Positions 5,617 through 6,422 of a DNA stretch of 6,422 nt are shown here, piece after piece. How positions within the stretch are numbered: the stretch's first letter is position 1; every line of letters starts with the position of its first letter. Made by a program: the position numbers and the translations under genes. The notes beneath the pieces are model-generated. The model did not search any database. It was given only the letters and a program-made list of their open reading frames with translations, and was not told where the DNA came from. The DNA comes from Anaerolineae bacterium (GTDB taxonomy: Bacteria; Chloroflexota; Anaerolineae; B4-G1; SLSP01), in the NCBI GenBank assembly GCA_016927095.1, contig JAFGNI010000704.1, forward strand, positions 1-6,422, written 5' to 3'.

Positions 5617-6422
5617 ATGCATATCAAGACAGTCGATGAGGGCCGCCGCCACCGGCGGGAGCTTTGGATCGATGACGATACCCAGGTCGCAGACCTCTCG
5701 GTGATCGATTACACCATGCGCATCGGCACTGCTGAGGTGCGGATGGCGGGGATCGGTGGCGTGTACACGGAGCGCGAGCACCGCATGAAGGGCTACATGC
5801 GCCACCTCTTTGAGGACACCGTCACCTATATGGCCGGCGAAGGGTATGACGTCTCGATGCTCTTCGGCATCTCGAACTTCTACAACAAGTTCGGCTACGC
5901 GACCTGCCTCGCGAACTATCGCGTCAGTGTGAAGACCCGCGATGCGGAAGCTGCAGGAGCGCAAGCCTCGGCTCTGAAACCGCGTCCGGTGACATCGGAG
6001 GATATGCCGCGGCTTGTCGCGCTCTACACTGCAGAGAATGCGACGCGCACCGGCACCGTCCTGAGAGACCCCGATGATTTCACGAAGTTCCCGCATGGCA
6101 CCGAATGGGAAGCTGCGACGGAGGCCGTGCTGTGGGAGGACGCCCGGGGCGACCTTTTGGGTTACCTCGTCTACGACCGCAACAGAACCGCGGTGATCGT
6201 TGCCGAGGTTGGGGGGCGACAGCCGGCGCTCCTCCCCTCCGTGCTCGCCTATCTGGCCGAGCAGGCCGTCGAAAAGCGGTGCGAGGCCGTCGAGGCCGTC
6301 ATCCCACCCGATCACGCCTTCGCCGAGTACCTGCAACGTTTCGGCTGCACCTGGGAGATCCGCTACCCCCGCTATGCGGACGGGATGATGCGCATCATGA
6401 ACCAGGACACGCTCTTCGAGAA
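5617..6422 (+). CDS. Eis-like GNAT N-acetyltransferase (3' end beyond window)
   Basis: Open from ATG at 5617 to the window end (268 codons plus 2 bases), with no stop. Residues about 20-106 match the first GNAT domain of Eis-like acetyltransferases: VRMAGIGGVYTEREHRMKGYMRHLFEDTV (from 41), MAGEGYDVSMLFGISNFYNKFGYATC (72-97). The acetyl-CoA loop R-x-x-G-x-G/A reads R56-M-K-G59-Y-M61, so the last small residue is Met. A linker (about 107-121) leads to a second, GNAT-like domain (about 122-255) with strands LLGYLVYD (180-187) and AVIVAEVGG (192-200). MMRIMNQDTLFE at the edge fits the start of the third, sterol-carrier-like domain usual in Eis-like proteins. These enzymes acetylate amino groups from acetyl-CoA. 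The substrate here is unknown, and it may modify an amino sugar, a peptide or an antibiotic. It lies 19 bp after the SMP-30 gene and is probably co-transcribed. Confidence 0.85.
   Translation, partial: MHIKTVDEGRRHRRELWIDDDTQVADLSVIDYTMRIGTAEVRMAGIGGVYTEREHRMKGYMRHLFEDTVTYMAGEGYDVSMLFGISNFYNKFGYATCLANYRVSVKTRDAEAAGAQASALKPRPVTSEDMPRLVALYTAENATRTGTVLRDPDDFTKFPHGTEWEAATEAVLWEDARGDLLGYLVYDRNRTAVIVAEVGGRQPALLPSVLAYLAEQAVEKRCEAVEAVIPPDHAFAEYLQRFGCTWEIRYPRYADGMMRIMNQDTLFE

Larger units (their letters stand above)
204..6422 (+). other. Putative six-gene sugar-utilisation operon (continues past the window)
   Basis: All six genes lie on the + strand with junctions of +29, -4, -4, +12 and +19 bp. The two overlaps are GTGA stop/start overlaps that favour translational coupling (2551-2554 and 3543-3546), and the Shine-Dalgarno of the SMP-30 gene overlaps the MFS stop codon. 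I saw no hairpin with a T-run between genes and no convincing internal promoter. The operon model is an inference from spacing. Confidence 0.75.

Noticed and set aside
4686..5627. 313-aa antisense ORF covering the whole SMP-30 gene
   Set aside because: It is longer than the sense gene but has no recognisable domain, while the sense product carries all SMP-30 motifs. GC-rich codon use on one strand routinely opens an antisense frame.
6283..6300. Tandem 9-bp repeat GAGGCCGTC x2
   Set aside because: It lies within the GNAT coding frame (EAVEAV) and is explained by codon use in an amphipathic stretch. Two copies are not notable.
5611..6336. 241-aa antisense ORF opposite the GNAT gene
   Set aside because: The sense frame encodes clear Eis-like GNAT motifs and stays open to the window end. 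The antisense frame has no recognisable family.

Overview
The window is bacterial: six tightly packed, co-oriented genes, GC-rich coding sequence with mostly G/C third codon positions, clear Shine-Dalgarno motifs and GTG/TTG starts. The set of families (GH2 beta-mannosidase type, URO-D-like protein, MFS_1-like carrier, SMP-30/gluconolactonase, Eis-like GNAT) together with a heptanucleotide-repeat intergenic region suggests a free-living, carbohydrate-using bacterium. A Chloroflexota-like or related environmental lineage is my best guess, but no rRNA or marker gene is present, so this is weak inference.

Layout. Positions 1-39 may be the last codons of an upstream gene ending in TGA. Positions 46-188 are intergenic and hold two arrays of 7-bp repeats, a purine array (46-76) and a pyrimidine array (135-188), which are approximate reverse complements of each other. 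A strong Shine-Dalgarno follows, and then: a three-domain GH2 exo-glycosidase of beta-mannosidase type with a TTG start (204-2207); a glutaredoxin-like protein with a single active-site cysteine (2237-2554); a uroporphyrinogen-decarboxylase-superfamily protein with a putative His-x-Cys...Cys zinc site (2551-3546); a 12-TM MFS carrier (3543-4697); an SMP-30/gluconolactonase-type lactonase with its metal ligands intact (4710-5597); and an Eis-like GNAT acetyltransferase (5617 to beyond the window end).

The largest gap between these genes is 29 bp. Two junctions are 4-bp GTGA stop/start overlaps, and another Shine-Dalgarno overlaps the preceding stop codon, so this is very probably one operon. 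No terminator or second promoter was recognised. The likely theme is uptake and catabolism of a sugar or glycoside: the MFS carrier imports it, the cytoplasmic GH2 enzyme removes a beta-linked residue, and the SMP-30 protein hydrolyses a sugar lactone. The URO-D-like protein and the one-cysteine redoxin do not fit a plain sugar pathway and are the most interesting part. The zinc-thiolate arrangement resembles corrinoid-dependent methyltransferases (MtaA/MtbA type), so handling of a methylated substrate is a possibility, but no corrinoid protein is encoded here. All long antisense ORFs look like shadows of these genes.
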